In this document: piece after piece, positions 43,776-52,044 of the stretch
Position numbering within the stretch: the first letter of the stretch is position 1
Layout: each line of letters begins with the position of its first letter
From: Pseudomonadota bacterium
GTDB lineage: Bacteria > Pseudomonadota > Gammaproteobacteria > Burkholderiales > Burkholderiaceae_C
Length of the DNA stretch: 64,000 nt
Assembly: GCA_031119395.1 (NCBI GenBank)
Contig: JAVHYA010000002.1
Location: 1-64,000 of the forward strand
Reading direction: 5' to 3'
Translations under genes and position numbers: made by a program
The notes under the pieces: generated by a model
Seen by the model: only the letters and a program-made list of their open reading frames with translations
Told to the model about the DNA's origin: nothing
The model's database searches: none

Positions 43776-44656
43776 CGATGCGCGACTTCTCGCAGAACCA
43801 CGACTGGCTGTCCATCAACACCGCCACGGTGCGCAAGCAGCGCGGCACCGAGGTGCCGCTCACCCGCATCATCGACCAGTGCGCCGAGCGCGGCATCCGC
43901 GCCATCAGCCCGTGGCGCGACCAGGTGGCGGCGGTCGGCCTCGACAACGTGGGCAGGCAGTTGAAGGACCTCGGCATCGGCCTGTCGGGCTATTGCCGCG
44001 GCGGCTTCTTCCCGGCGCCCGACACGGCGGGCCTGCGCGCCGCGCTGGACGACAACCGCCGCGCCATCGACGAGGCGAAGGCGCTCGACTCGCCCTGCCT
44101 CGTGCTCGTGGTCGGCGCCCTGCCCGGCGCGCTCGAAGGCAAGGCGGCCTACAAGGACATCGCCCGCGCGCGCAGCGAGGTGCGCGACGGCATCGCCGCC
44201 TCGCTGGAGCATGCGCGCGAGGTGGGCATGCCGCTGGCCATCGAGCCGCTGCACCCCATGCAGGCGGCCGACCGCGCCTGCATCAACACGCTGGAGCACG
44301 CGCTGGACCTGTGCGACCAACTCGACCCGGACCGAAGCGGCATGCTCGGCGTGGCGCTGGACATCTACCACGTGTGGTGGGACCCGAAGCTGCAGCAGCA
44401 GATCGAGCGCGCCGGCAAGGAGCGCCTGCTGGCCTACCACGTCTGCGACTGGCTCACGCCCACGCGCGACCTGCTGTCCGACCGGGGCATGATGGGCGAT
44501 GGCGTCGTCGAGCTGAAGAAGGTGCGCGGCTGGGTGGAGGCCGCGGGCTTCGCGGGCTTCAGCGAGGTCGAGATCTTCTCGCAGCTCGACTGGTGGCAAC
44601 GCGACGGCGGCCAGGTGCTCGACACCTGCATCGAACGCCATCGCAGCGCGGTCTGA
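43772..44656 (+). CDS. Sugar phosphate isomerase/epimerase-type TIM-barrel protein
   Basis: 294 residues of the AP endonuclease-2/xylose-isomerase-like fold. Metal-ligand candidates lie in AIEPLHPMQ, VALDIYHVWWDP, LAYHVCDW and EVEIFS. The ATG overlaps the DUF993 stop (ATGA), giving coupling; another ATG two codons later is possible. It is probably the partner of the Gfo/Idh and DUF993 enzymes. Confidence 0.87.
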   Translation: MTMRDFSQNHDWLSINTATVRKQRGTEVPLTRIIDQCAERGIRAISPWRDQVAAVGLDNVGRQLKDLGIGLSGYCRGGFFPAPDTAGLRAALDDNRRAIDEAKALDSPCLVLVVGALPGALEGKAAYKDIARARSEVRDGIAASLEHAREVGMPLAIEPLHPMQAADRACINTLEHALDLCDQLDPDRSGMLGVALDIYHVWWDPKLQQQIERAGKERLLAYHVCDWLTPTRDLLSDRGMMGDGVVELKKVRGWVEAAGFAGFSEVEIFSQLDWWQRDGGQVLDTCIERHRSAV

Positions 44657-44699
44657 TCGTGGCCGTGGCCGCGGCGCATCGGGTACCCTCGCCGCGCCC

Positions 44700-45620
44700 A
44701 TGACCGCCTCTCTCCTCTCCACGCACGCCAGCGCCACCGCCCGGCGCAGCATCCTGCTGATGGTCGGCGCGTCCGGCTGCTTCGCCACCAACGACGCGAT
44801 CGTCAAGTTCGTCAGCCAGTCGCTGCCGGGGCCACAGCTGATCTTCCTGCGCAGCCTACTTGCCGCCGCACTGTTCCTCCTGCTGATCCGCCAGCAGGGC
44901 GTGATGCCGCGGCTGGCCGGCGCTTTGCAGCCGCGCGTGCTGGCACGCAGTGCGTGCGACGCCTTCGGCACGGTGCTGTACCTGCTCTCGCTCTTCCACC
45001 TGCCGCTGGCCAACGCCACCGCCATCAACCTGGCCGCCCCGGTCTTCATGACGCTGTTCGCCGTGCTGTTCCTCGGCGAGCGCGCGTCGCCGGCGCGCTG
45101 GATCGCAGTGGCCCTGGGCTTCGCCGGCGTGCTCGCCGTGGTGCAGCCGACGGGAGACGGCTTCAATGCCTGGGCGCTGCTGTGCGTGGCCGGCACGCTG
45201 CTGCAGGCGCTGCGCGACCTGCTCACACGCGGCATCGATCCCACGCTGCCGTCGATGGTGATCGCGCTGTCGACGACCGTCTTCCTCGCGCTGGTGGCCG
45301 GCGCAATGACGCTCACCGAGGGCTGGCAGCCGGTCGCGCCGCAGCACCTGCTGCTGCTCGCCCTGGCCGCGGGCTTTCTTGCGACGGCCTACCTGCTGCT
45401 GATCGCGAGCCTGCGCACCGGCGACATCTCGCTCACCGCCCCCTTCCGCTACTCCGCCCTGCTCTTCGCCGTGGTGCTGGGCCAGGTGCTGTGGGGCCAG
45501 TGGCCCGACCCGTGGGCCTGGGGCGGCATCGCGCTGCTGGTGGGCTCGGGCGTGTATGCCGCACACCGCGAACGGGTGCGGCATGCCCCTACGCGCGCGG
45601 CGGGCACGCCGCGCACGTGA
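44700..45620 (+). CDS. EamA/DMT-family transporter
   Basis: 306 residues, ten helices, two EamA repeats. The segments MVGASGCFATNDAIVKFV and ATAINLAAPVFMTLFAVLFLGERAS are typical. It lies 43 bases after the TIM-barrel gene and may be the last gene of the array, exporting a product or by-product. Confidence 0.83.
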   Translation: MTASLLSTHASATARRSILLMVGASGCFATNDAIVKFVSQSLPGPQLIFLRSLLAAALFLLLIRQQGVMPRLAGALQPRVLARSACDAFGTVLYLLSLFHLPLANATAINLAAPVFMTLFAVLFLGERASPARWIAVALGFAGVLAVVQPTGDGFNAWALLCVAGTLLQALRDLLTRGIDPTLPSMVIALSTTVFLALVAGAMTLTEGWQPVAPQHLLLLALAAGFLATAYLLLIASLRTGDISLTAPFRYSALLFAVVLGQVLWGQWPDPWAWGGIALLVGSGVYAAHRERVRHAPTRAAGTPRT

Positions 45621-45643
45621 CAGCGGCTCCCCCACGGCCTGCC

Positions 45644-45649
45644 TAGAAT
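45644..45649 (+). promoter_or_regulatory. Candidate -10 box before the FMN riboswitch
   Basis: TAGAAT, about 45 bases ahead of the aptamer. No -35 at proper spacing was found. Confidence 0.45.
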
Positions 45650-45689
45650 CGGCCGGCTGCCTGCATCCGACCACGGATGTGGCAGCAAG

Positions 45690-45853
45690 CGTTCTCAGGG
45701 CGGGGTGCAACTCCCCACCGGCGGTGATGGCGGCGCATGGCATCCATGCAAGGCACGAGCCCGCGAGCGCCTTCCGCCCGCAAGGGGCGGAAGGGTCAGC
45801 AGACCCGGTGCGATTCCGGGGCCGACGGTCACAGTCCGGATGAAAGAGAGCGC
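45690..45853 (+). ncRNA. FMN riboswitch (RFN element)
   Basis: The conserved blocks are all present in order: TTCTCAGGGCGGGGTG, ACTCCCCACCGGCGGTGAT, AGCCCGCGAGCGC, GGTCAGCAGACCCGGTG, GATTCCGGGGCCGACGGT and CAGTCCGGATGAAAGAGA. One variable arm is an extended hairpin, CTTCCGCCC...GGGGCGGAAG. It binds FMN and should repress ribH. The roughly 100 bases between aptamer and ATG show no clear U-tract terminator, so control is probably at translation. Confidence 0.97.
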
Positions 45854-45951
45854 GATCGCCGGGGCCGGCGTGCGTCTTCCTGCGTGGGGCGCGCGGTGGC
45901 CATGCGCTCGTGCGCCCTGATTCATGTTCCTCTCTTCATTCCAGGATCACC

Positions 45952-46455
45952 ATGAGTCAGCCCAACGACCTCCCCCTCGGTTCCCTCGCCAGCCAGGACG
46001 GCCGGCGTATTGCGCTTGTCGAGGCGCAGTGGCATGCCGACATCGTCCACCAGGCACGCGACGCCTTCCTCGCCGAGATGGAGCGCCTGGGCGTGCCGGC
46101 CTCGCGCATCGACATCCTCGACGTGCCCGGCGCCTTCGAGATCCCGCTGCACGCCAAGCGGCTGGCACTCTCGGGCAAGTACGCGGCCGTGGTGTGCTGC
46201 GCGCTGGTGGTCGACGGCGGCATCTACCGCCACGAGTTCGTCGCCAACACGGTCGTCAGCACGCTGATGAGCCTGCAGCTGGAAACCGGCGTGCCGATGA
46301 TCTCGGCCGTGCTCACACCGCACCATTTCCACGAGCACATCGAGCACCGCAAGTACTTCCACCGCCACTTCGCCGTGAAGGGCACAGAGGCGGCGGAGGC
46401 CTGCGTCAAGACCATCGAAGGGCTCAAGCGCGTCGACGCGCTGGTCGCCGCGTAG
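45952..46455 (+). CDS. ribH: 6,7-dimethyl-8-ribityllumazine synthase, RibH2 type
   Basis: 167 residues. It makes the lumazine precursor of riboflavin. The sequence IALVEAQWHADIVHQARDAF, VPGAFEIPLHAKRLA, GLVVNGGIYRH-like CALVVDGGIYRHEFVA and LTPHHFHEHIEH match the decameric RibH2 class known from Rhizobiales, not the common icosahedral RibH1. The ATG follows CCAGGATC. It stands alone under the FMN riboswitch; other rib genes are absent from the window. Confidence 0.93.
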   Translation: MSQPNDLPLGSLASQDGRRIALVEAQWHADIVHQARDAFLAEMERLGVPASRIDILDVPGAFEIPLHAKRLALSGKYAAVVCCALVVDGGIYRHEFVANTVVSTLMSLQLETGVPMISAVLTPHHFHEHIEHRKYFHRHFAVKGTEAAEACVKTIEGLKRVDALVAA

Positions 46456-46531
46456 CAGGCCGCACGCGGCCGGCGCACGAAGCGCCCCGGTCCGACTTGC
46501 GGCGCGACGCCGGCACCACCACACTGGGGGC

Positions 46532-47215
46532 ATGAACGACGCAGCCCCCTATGTGCTCCATGGCGCGCCCGGCTCGGGCGCGGTGCCGGTCCACGCCGCG
46601 CTCACGCTCATCGGCGCGCCCGTGCAGGTGATCGACGTCGCGCCCTGGCAGAGCGAGGACGAGCGCGAGCGCCTGCGCGACGTGAACCCGATGCGCCAGG
46701 TGCCCGTGCTCCGCCTGCCCGACGGCCAGACGATCACGGAGAGTGCGGCCATGCTGATCTGGCTGGCCGACCGCCATCCCGAAGCCCGCCTCGCGCCGGC
46801 ACCCGACGCACCGCTGCGCGCGCAGTTCCTGCGCTGGATGTGCTTCATCCCGGCGTCGATCTATTCGATGTTCTGGGTGCGCGACGTGCCCACGCGCCTG
46901 GTGGCCGGCGACGCCGGCATCGCGCTCATGCGCGAGCGCACGGCCGAGCGCATCGCCGAATGCTGGCGCACGATGGACGCGCAGGTGCGCGAGCAACTGC
47001 CGCGCGGCACGCCCTACCTGCTGGGCGACGACATCAGCGTGCTCGACCTGTATGTCACCGTCGCTTCCCGCTGGACACCGCGCCGCCGCCGCTTCTACCG
47101 CGAGGCACCGCGCATGGCCGAGGTGGTGCGGCGTGTCGATGCCGATCCGCGCCTGGCCGCCTTCTGGGCGGCACGCTTTCCCTTCGACGACGACTGGGAA
47201 GACTCGGGCGCTTGA
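46532..47215 (+). CDS. Glutathione S-transferase family protein
   Basis: 227 residues. Thioredoxin-like N-terminus with NPMRQVPVLRLPDGQTITESAAMLIWLADRHP, the usual cis-Pro and ES glutathione contacts, and an all-helical C-terminal domain. Begins 76 bases after ribH. Substrate unknown; probably detoxification. Confidence 0.83.
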   Translation: MNDAAPYVLHGAPGSGAVPVHAALTLIGAPVQVIDVAPWQSEDERERLRDVNPMRQVPVLRLPDGQTITESAAMLIWLADRHPEARLAPAPDAPLRAQFLRWMCFIPASIYSMFWVRDVPTRLVAGDAGIALMRERTAERIAECWRTMDAQVREQLPRGTPYLLGDDISVLDLYVTVASRWTPRRRRFYREAPRMAEVVRRVDADPRLAAFWAARFPFDDDWEDSGA

Positions 47216-47238
47216 AGCGCGGGCCTCGACGTCGCCCG

Positions 47239-48045
47239 TCAGCAGCGCACGAAGCGCGTGTCCCTCGGCAGCCCCGCGGCGCCGGCCGCCACCCGCAATG
47301 CACCGTCGTCCCAGGCCAAGGCCGGGCGCGGCGGTCCACCCACCGGCGCCGGAAGCACCGTGCCGCGGATGCGGCCCGACCACGCCGCACCGGCCTGCCC
47401 GCCGCGCTCGATGCGTGCGTCGAAGGACTGGAAGCGCTGCGCCACGTGCAGCGTGGACGGACCGGCGCACCAGCGCCCCTGCACCGGCGCCGGCACCTGC
47501 CACAGGTGCAGGCGGCTGAGCTTCTCGCGCCCCACGGCCTTGTCGGGCACCTCGACGGTGACGGTGCGGTCGGGCTGCCAGTCGCCCAGGTCCCAGTCGT
47601 GCGACACGATGCGCGTGCCCGGCGCCAGGGCCAGCAGGCGGGGCCGCAGCTTCAGGTTCACCTCGGGCAGCAGGTACATCGTGACGACGCTGGCCGCCGA
47701 CAGGTCGGCGTCGAAGAGGTCCTGGACACGGAACTCCGTGCGATCGGCCACGCCGGCCTGCCGTGCATGGCGCTCGCTCTTCGCGACCAGGTCGGGCACG
47801 ATCTCCAGGCCGAGGCCGCTGGCGCCGAAACGCCGGGCGGCCGTGATGACGATGCGCCCGTCGCCCGAGCCGAGGTCGATCAGGTGGTCGCCGGCGCGCA
47901 CCTGCGCCAGCTCGAGCATCGCCAGCGTCACATGGTCGGGCGTGGTGATAAAAGGCACCTCCTCGACCCATGCGGGTGCGGGCTGTGCGAGCGCGGCGGC
48001 CGACGCGACGGCGAGGGCCGCGAGGGCAAGAGATCGACAGGGCAT
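47239..48045 (-). CDS. Predicted exported SAM-dependent methyltransferase-like protein
   Basis: 268 residues. Motif I LIDLGSGDGRIVITAARRFGA and post-I LGLEIV are intact class I methyltransferase features. The N-terminus (LALAALAVASAAALAQP) has the form of a signal peptide without lysine but with an Ala-X-Ala cleavage site. SAM is cytoplasmic, so either the peptide is a membrane anchor facing inwards or the real start is internal (no good later ATG before motif I was found). The C-terminal part (after residue 160) is unfamiliar. Confidence 0.75.
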   Translation of the reverse strand: MPCRSLALAALAVASAAALAQPAPAWVEEVPFITTPDHVTLAMLELAQVRAGDHLIDLGSGDGRIVITAARRFGASGLGLEIVPDLVAKSERHARQAGVADRTEFRVQDLFDADLSAASVVTMYLLPEVNLKLRPRLLALAPGTRIVSHDWDLGDWQPDRTVTVEVPDKAVGREKLSRLHLWQVPAPVQGRWCAGPSTLHVAQRFQSFDARIERGGQAGAAWSGRIRGTVLPAPVGGPPRPALAWDDGALRVAAGAAGLPRDTRFVRC

Positions 48046-48090
48046 GCCGCCAGTATGGCGACGGCTGCGGCCACCGGCCAATAATCCCCC

Positions 48091-48462
48091 ATGACCTCCG
48101 CCGATCCCTCCATCGTCCTGTACCACAACCCCGGCTGCAGCACCTCGCGCAACGTCCTGGCCCTGCTGCGCGAGCGGGGCATCGAGCCCACCGTCGTCGA
48201 ATACCTCAAGACTCCGCCGGGCAAGGCGCGGCTTCGCGAGCTGGTGGACGCCATGGGCGGCCCGGTGCGCTCGCTGCTGCGCACCAAGGCCGCGCCCTAC
48301 GAGGAACTGGGCCTGGCCGATCCGAAGTGGACCGACGAACAATTGCTGGACTTCATGGTGCAGCATCCCGTGCTCATGGAGCGGCCGGTCCTCGTCACGC
48401 CGCTGGGCACGCGGCTGGGACGGCCGAAGGAGAAGGTGCTGGAGGTGCTGCCGGCCGATTGA
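48091..48462 (+). CDS. arsC: Arsenate reductase (glutaredoxin-dependent, ArsC/Spx family)
   Basis: 123 residues. The catalytic cysteine lies in HNPGCSTSRNVLALL at residue 15. ERPVLVTPLGTRLGRPKEKVLEVL is the typical end with the arsenate-binding arginines. Reduces arsenate to arsenite with glutathione and glutaredoxin. No ars operon surrounds it, so it may be a housekeeping ArsC-like protein. Confidence 0.87.
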   Translation: MTSADPSIVLYHNPGCSTSRNVLALLRERGIEPTVVEYLKTPPGKARLRELVDAMGGPVRSLLRTKAAPYEELGLADPKWTDEQLLDFMVQHPVLMERPVLVTPLGTRLGRPKEKVLEVLPAD

Positions 48463-48483
48463 CCGGCGCCGCATCGCACCGGC

Positions 48484-48885
48484 TCAGGCACGCGCCGGCC
48501 GCACGGCCACGGCTTCGATCTCCACCTTCACGGGCGCGATCAGCCCGGCGATCACCGTCGAGCGCGCCGGTGCGGCGTCGGCGCCGAAGCGCTCCCCATA
48601 GGCGGCATTGAAGGCCGGATAGTCGGCCGCATCGGTGAGCCACACCGTGGTCTTGACCACATCGGCCAGCGAGCATCCCGCGTCGGCCAGGGTGGCGGCG
48701 ATGCCGTCCAGCACGGCGTGCGTCTGCCCGGCGATGTCGGGCGCGCTCGGCGCGCCGCCGCGCATGGGCACCTGGCCCGAGACGAACACCAGCCGGTCCC
48801 AGGCCACGGCCGCCGAGATCGGCTGGCGCTGCCCCGCGCGGACCACCGGGCCGAACCGCTCCAGTTCCTGTCCGGGCGCCGCCAT
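48484..48885 (-). CDS. RidA family protein (enamine/imine deaminase)
   Basis: 133 residues of the YjgF/YER057c/UK114 fold: FVSGQVPMRGG, QTHAVLDGIAATLADAGCSLADVVKTTVWL and ARSTVIAGLIAPVKVEIEAVA with the conserved arginine. It hydrolyses reactive enamines and imines, such as those released by amino-acid oxidation. The ATG overlaps the stop of the upstream binding-protein gene by one base. Its role here is probably to process the imino acid made by the D-amino-acid dehydrogenase of the same operon. Confidence 0.87.
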   Translation of the reverse strand: MAAPGQELERFGPVVRAGQRQPISAAVAWDRLVFVSGQVPMRGGAPSAPDIAGQTHAVLDGIAATLADAGCSLADVVKTTVWLTDAADYPAFNAAYGERFGADAAPARSTVIAGLIAPVKVEIEAVAVRPARA

Positions 48886-49886
48886 CAGTCCGCCCTGGCG
48901 CCGGACACCTTGACGATGGCCGACCACTTCTTCACTTCCGCCTCGAGGAAGGTCCTGAACGCCGCCGGGGTCGTGCCTTCGACGAGGAAGCCGCGCGCGG
49001 CGAAATAGTCGCGCACATCGGCCGCCTGGACCGCCTTGTTGACATCGGCGCTGATGCGTTCGACCAGCTCCGGCGGCGTGCCGGCGGGCGCGAACACGCC
49101 CTGCCAGGACAGGGCCTCGAAGCCCGGGTAGCCGCTCTCCGCGACCGTGGGCACGTTGGGCAGCTGGGGATGGCGCTGCTTCGAGGTGACCGCCAGCGGA
49201 CGCAGCTTGCCGGCCTCCAGTTGCGGCATCACGACCAGCAGGTCGCCGAAGGTGGCTTCGATCTGCCCTGCCATCAGGTCGGTCAGCATGCCGGCGCTGC
49301 CGCGGTACGGGATGTGCACCATCGAGGTCTTGGTGGCCTGCTTGAACATCTCGCCGGTCAGGTGCATCGAGGTCCCGTTGCCGGCCGAGCCGTAGCTCAG
49401 CGATCCCGGCTTGGCCTTGGCAAGCGCCACGAACTCGGCCAGCGTGTTGGCCTTGACGGCCGGGTTGACGGTCACGACCAGCGGCGAGCTCACGACCATG
49501 GACACCGGCGCGAAGTCCTTCAGCACGTCGTAGGGCAGACGGGGGTACAGCGCCTGGGCGATCGCATTGCTCCCGGTCACGCCCATCAGCAAGGTGGTGC
49601 CGTCGGGCGCCGACTTGGCCACGTAGTCCGCGCCGACCGTGCCGCCGGCGCCGGCGCGGTTCTCGACGATCACCGGCTGGCCCCACGCGGCCGACAGCTT
49701 CTCGGCGGTCCGGCGTGCCAGCAGGTCGGTGCTGCCCCCTGGGGGAAAGGGAACGACGATGCGGACGGTCTTCGCTGCCGGCTGGGCGTGGACCGCCAGC
49801 GGTGCGAGCCACGACGCGGCCAGCAGGGACGAGGCGCCGATCGCCACGCGGCGGATCGACTGGCGACGGGACAGGGAAGGTTTCAT
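48885..49886 (-). CDS. Bug/TctC-family periplasmic solute-binding protein
   Basis: 333 residues with a twin-arginine-like N-terminus (SRRQSIRRVAIG), then a signal peptide ending at AVHAQP. The Bug features RIVVPFPPGGSTDLLARR and VIVENRAGAGGTVGADYVA follow. No TctAB nearby. It lies 87 bases after the HyuB-like gene on the same strand, so its ligand is likely the hydantoin, oxoproline or D-amino acid handled by that operon. Confidence 0.88.
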   Translation of the reverse strand: MKPSLSRRQSIRRVAIGASSLLAASWLAPLAVHAQPAAKTVRIVVPFPPGGSTDLLARRTAEKLSAAWGQPVIVENRAGAGGTVGADYVAKSAPDGTTLLMGVTGSNAIAQALYPRLPYDVLKDFAPVSMVVSSPLVVTVNPAVKANTLAEFVALAKAKPGSLSYGSAGNGTSMHLTGEMFKQATKTSMVHIPYRGSAGMLTDLMAGQIEATFGDLLVVMPQLEAGKLRPLAVTSKQRHPQLPNVPTVAESGYPGFEALSWQGVFAPAGTPPELVERISADVNKAVQAADVRDYFAARGFLVEGTTPAAFRTFLEAEVKKWSAIVKVSGARAD

Positions 49887-49973
49887 GGCGCAATCAGGAA
49901 CGAAGGGGGTTGGAAACATGGCCGACGCGCACGAGGCGTGCCTGCCGGGGCGTGGTGCGTGCGCTGCGCAGCG

Positions 49974-51986
49974 TCATGCGGTTGTCTCCGTGGGCGCCGG
50001 CTGTCCCCAGCCGCCCCCACCCGCGGTTTCGATGATCAGGCGGTCGCCGGCCTGCCACTGCGCGCGCGCCTTGGCAGGCAGGACCTCGATGCGGCCGTCG
50101 GCCCGCTCGATGCGTGCGGCGGCGCAGGCGCCGGGGCTTCCGCCGGCGACACCCTGGGGCGCCGTCTCGTGGCGCTCGCCGCGGTAGGAAATCGTGCCGC
50201 TGCCGTGCAGCAGCCGGTAGACGCGCACCACGCCGTCGCCGCCGCGGTGGCGGCCGGCGCCGCCCGAGCCGGCGCGCACGGCCACGCGCTCGACGCGCAA
50301 CGGTGCCTGGGCTTCGATGGCTTCCGCCGGCGTGCTGCGTGCATTGCCCACATCGGTGGAAACGCCCGAGCCGCCCGCAGCCCATGGCGCGCCCCCGGCG
50401 GCCGAGGCAATGATCTCGGTCAGCAGCCACGGACTGCCGTCGGCGCGCGCACCGCCCAGCGAGAGCACCACCACCTCGCCCGCGTTGGGCGCCGGCATCT
50501 GCGCGGGCAAGGCGCGCGACCAGGCGCCCAGCAGCGCATTGGCCAGCAGCTTGACGAGGTTGGTGCGGGCATTGACCGCCGCCGGGAAGGCCGGCTCCAC
50601 GATGCTGCCGGGCCGCGTGACCACCCTGAGCGGCGCCAGGCTGCCGTCGTTGCAGGCCGCCTGCGGCGCCAGCATGCGCGCGAAATAGGCAACGGCCGCC
50701 TGCACCGCGCCGCGCGATGCGTTGACGGGACCCGTGGTCTGATCGGCGCAACCGGTCAGGTCCAACTCGGCGCTGCCGCCGCGCTTGCGGATGCAGACCG
50801 ACACCCGCACCGGGTCTGGACGAATGCCATCGCCGTTGAGTGCGTCGTCGAAGAGGTAGTCGCCATCGGGCGCTGCAGCCAGGGCGGCGCGTGCCGCCGC
50901 TTCGGAAGCGGCCAGCGCGGCGGCACAGCGCTGCGCCATGCCGGGCGTCGCCCGCCACAGCCGGGCCAGTTCGGCAGCCCCCTGGGCCAGGCATTGCCAT
51001 TGCGCCGCCAGGTCGCCCTGCAAGTTGTCGGGCATGCGGCTGTTGGCCCGCAGCAGGCGCAGCAACGCCGTGTCGACCTGCCCGGCGTGGTACAGCTGCA
51101 TCGGCGGGATGCGCAGGCCCTCCTGCTGGATGCTGGTGGCGTGCGTCGGGACCGAGCCCGGTGCGATGCCGCCGACGTCCTGGTGGTGCAGCACGCAGGC
51201 CACCAGGGCGACCACCTGCGCGTCCACGCACACGGGGCGCACCACGGTGATGTCGGGCAGGTGCGTGCCGCCGTGCCAGGGGTCGTTGAGCACGAAGCCG
51301 TCGCCCTCCTGCATCCCGGCCGCCGGATACACAGCCAGCAGCCCGGCCACCGCCGGCGACAGGCTGCCCAGCAGCAGCGGCAGCGTGCGCGCCTGGGCCA
51401 CCAGGCGTCCATCGGGCAGGAAGACCGCAGCCGCACAGTCCATGGCTTCGCGCACCACGCTGGACACCGCCTCGGCCACCAGGCGCTGCTGCATCCGGTC
51501 GGACAGCTGCTCCAGTTGCCCGGGCAGCGGGTCCGCGTCGTCCGGGCGACGTGGCGCCTCTTCCACCACAGGCACCTGCAGGCCCAGGGCCTGCACCGTG
51601 GCCAGCGTGCGCTCGTATTCGCCGTCCTGCGGCAGCACCTCGTGCGAGCAGGCCACACGCAGGTCGGGCCAGCGCTGACGGATGGCCTCGGCCAGCACCC
51701 GTTCGTGCGCCGGGTTGCGCTGTGCGAACAGCAGCGCGATGGCAACGGCGCGCGGCGGGCGCGGCAACGCCGCCAGCGCATGGAGCACCGCCGACGCATC
51801 CAGCGGCTCGACTTCGGCGCCCGCGGCATCGATGCGCCCCGCGGCCTCGATGCGCCACGCCGAGGGCAGCCAAGCCGGCCAGGGCGAGGCCGGCACGTGC
51901 AGCGCATACGGGTCGGCACGGTTCTGCCGTGCCAGCGTCAGCACGTCGGCGAAGCCCCGGGTGCAGATCAGCGCGATGTCGCTCAT
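49974..51986 (-). CDS. Chimeric HyuA-fragment / HyuB hydantoinase-oxoprolinase subunit
   Basis: 670 residues. Residues 150-670 are a complete HyuB-like (N-methylhydantoinase B / 5-oxoprolinase) subunit: LVAQARTLPLLLGS, NDPWHGGTHLPDITVV, LHHQDVGGIAPGS and GGDGVVRVYRLL. Residues 1-131 match only a piece of HyuA: GFADVLTLARQNRADPYALH, LLFAQRNPAHERVLAE and SHEVLPQDGEYERT. The actin-like N-terminal GxDxGGTFTD part and all of the Hydantoinase_A domain are missing. A strong GGAGGT site precedes the ATG, so this start is real. The product may bind nucleotide poorly or be active as HyuB with another HyuA. Confidence 0.85.
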   Translation of the reverse strand: MSDIALICTRGFADVLTLARQNRADPYALHVPASPWPAWLPSAWRIEAAGRIDAAGAEVEPLDASAVLHALAALPRPPRAVAIALLFAQRNPAHERVLAEAIRQRWPDLRVACSHEVLPQDGEYERTLATVQALGLQVPVVEEAPRRPDDADPLPGQLEQLSDRMQQRLVAEAVSSVVREAMDCAAAVFLPDGRLVAQARTLPLLLGSLSPAVAGLLAVYPAAGMQEGDGFVLNDPWHGGTHLPDITVVRPVCVDAQVVALVACVLHHQDVGGIAPGSVPTHATSIQQEGLRIPPMQLYHAGQVDTALLRLLRANSRMPDNLQGDLAAQWQCLAQGAAELARLWRATPGMAQRCAAALAASEAAARAALAAAPDGDYLFDDALNGDGIRPDPVRVSVCIRKRGGSAELDLTGCADQTTGPVNASRGAVQAAVAYFARMLAPQAACNDGSLAPLRVVTRPGSIVEPAFPAAVNARTNLVKLLANALLGAWSRALPAQMPAPNAGEVVVLSLGGARADGSPWLLTEIIASAAGGAPWAAGGSGVSTDVGNARSTPAEAIEAQAPLRVERVAVRAGSGGAGRHRGGDGVVRVYRLLHGSGTISYRGERHETAPQGVAGGSPGACAAARIERADGRIEVLPAKARAQWQAGDRLIIETAGGGGWGQPAPTETTA

Positions 51987-52044
51987 GCGCACCTCCGGGG
52001 CGCCACGCGCCGCTTGCCGATCCCAGGGGCAGGCCGGCTGTCCA

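Noticed and set aside
49734-49748. CCCCCTGGGGG inside the second Bug binding-protein gene as another copy of the 37081 repeat
   Set aside because: Only the central run matches; the flanks do not, and it encodes the conserved PFPPGGSTD motif of the family.
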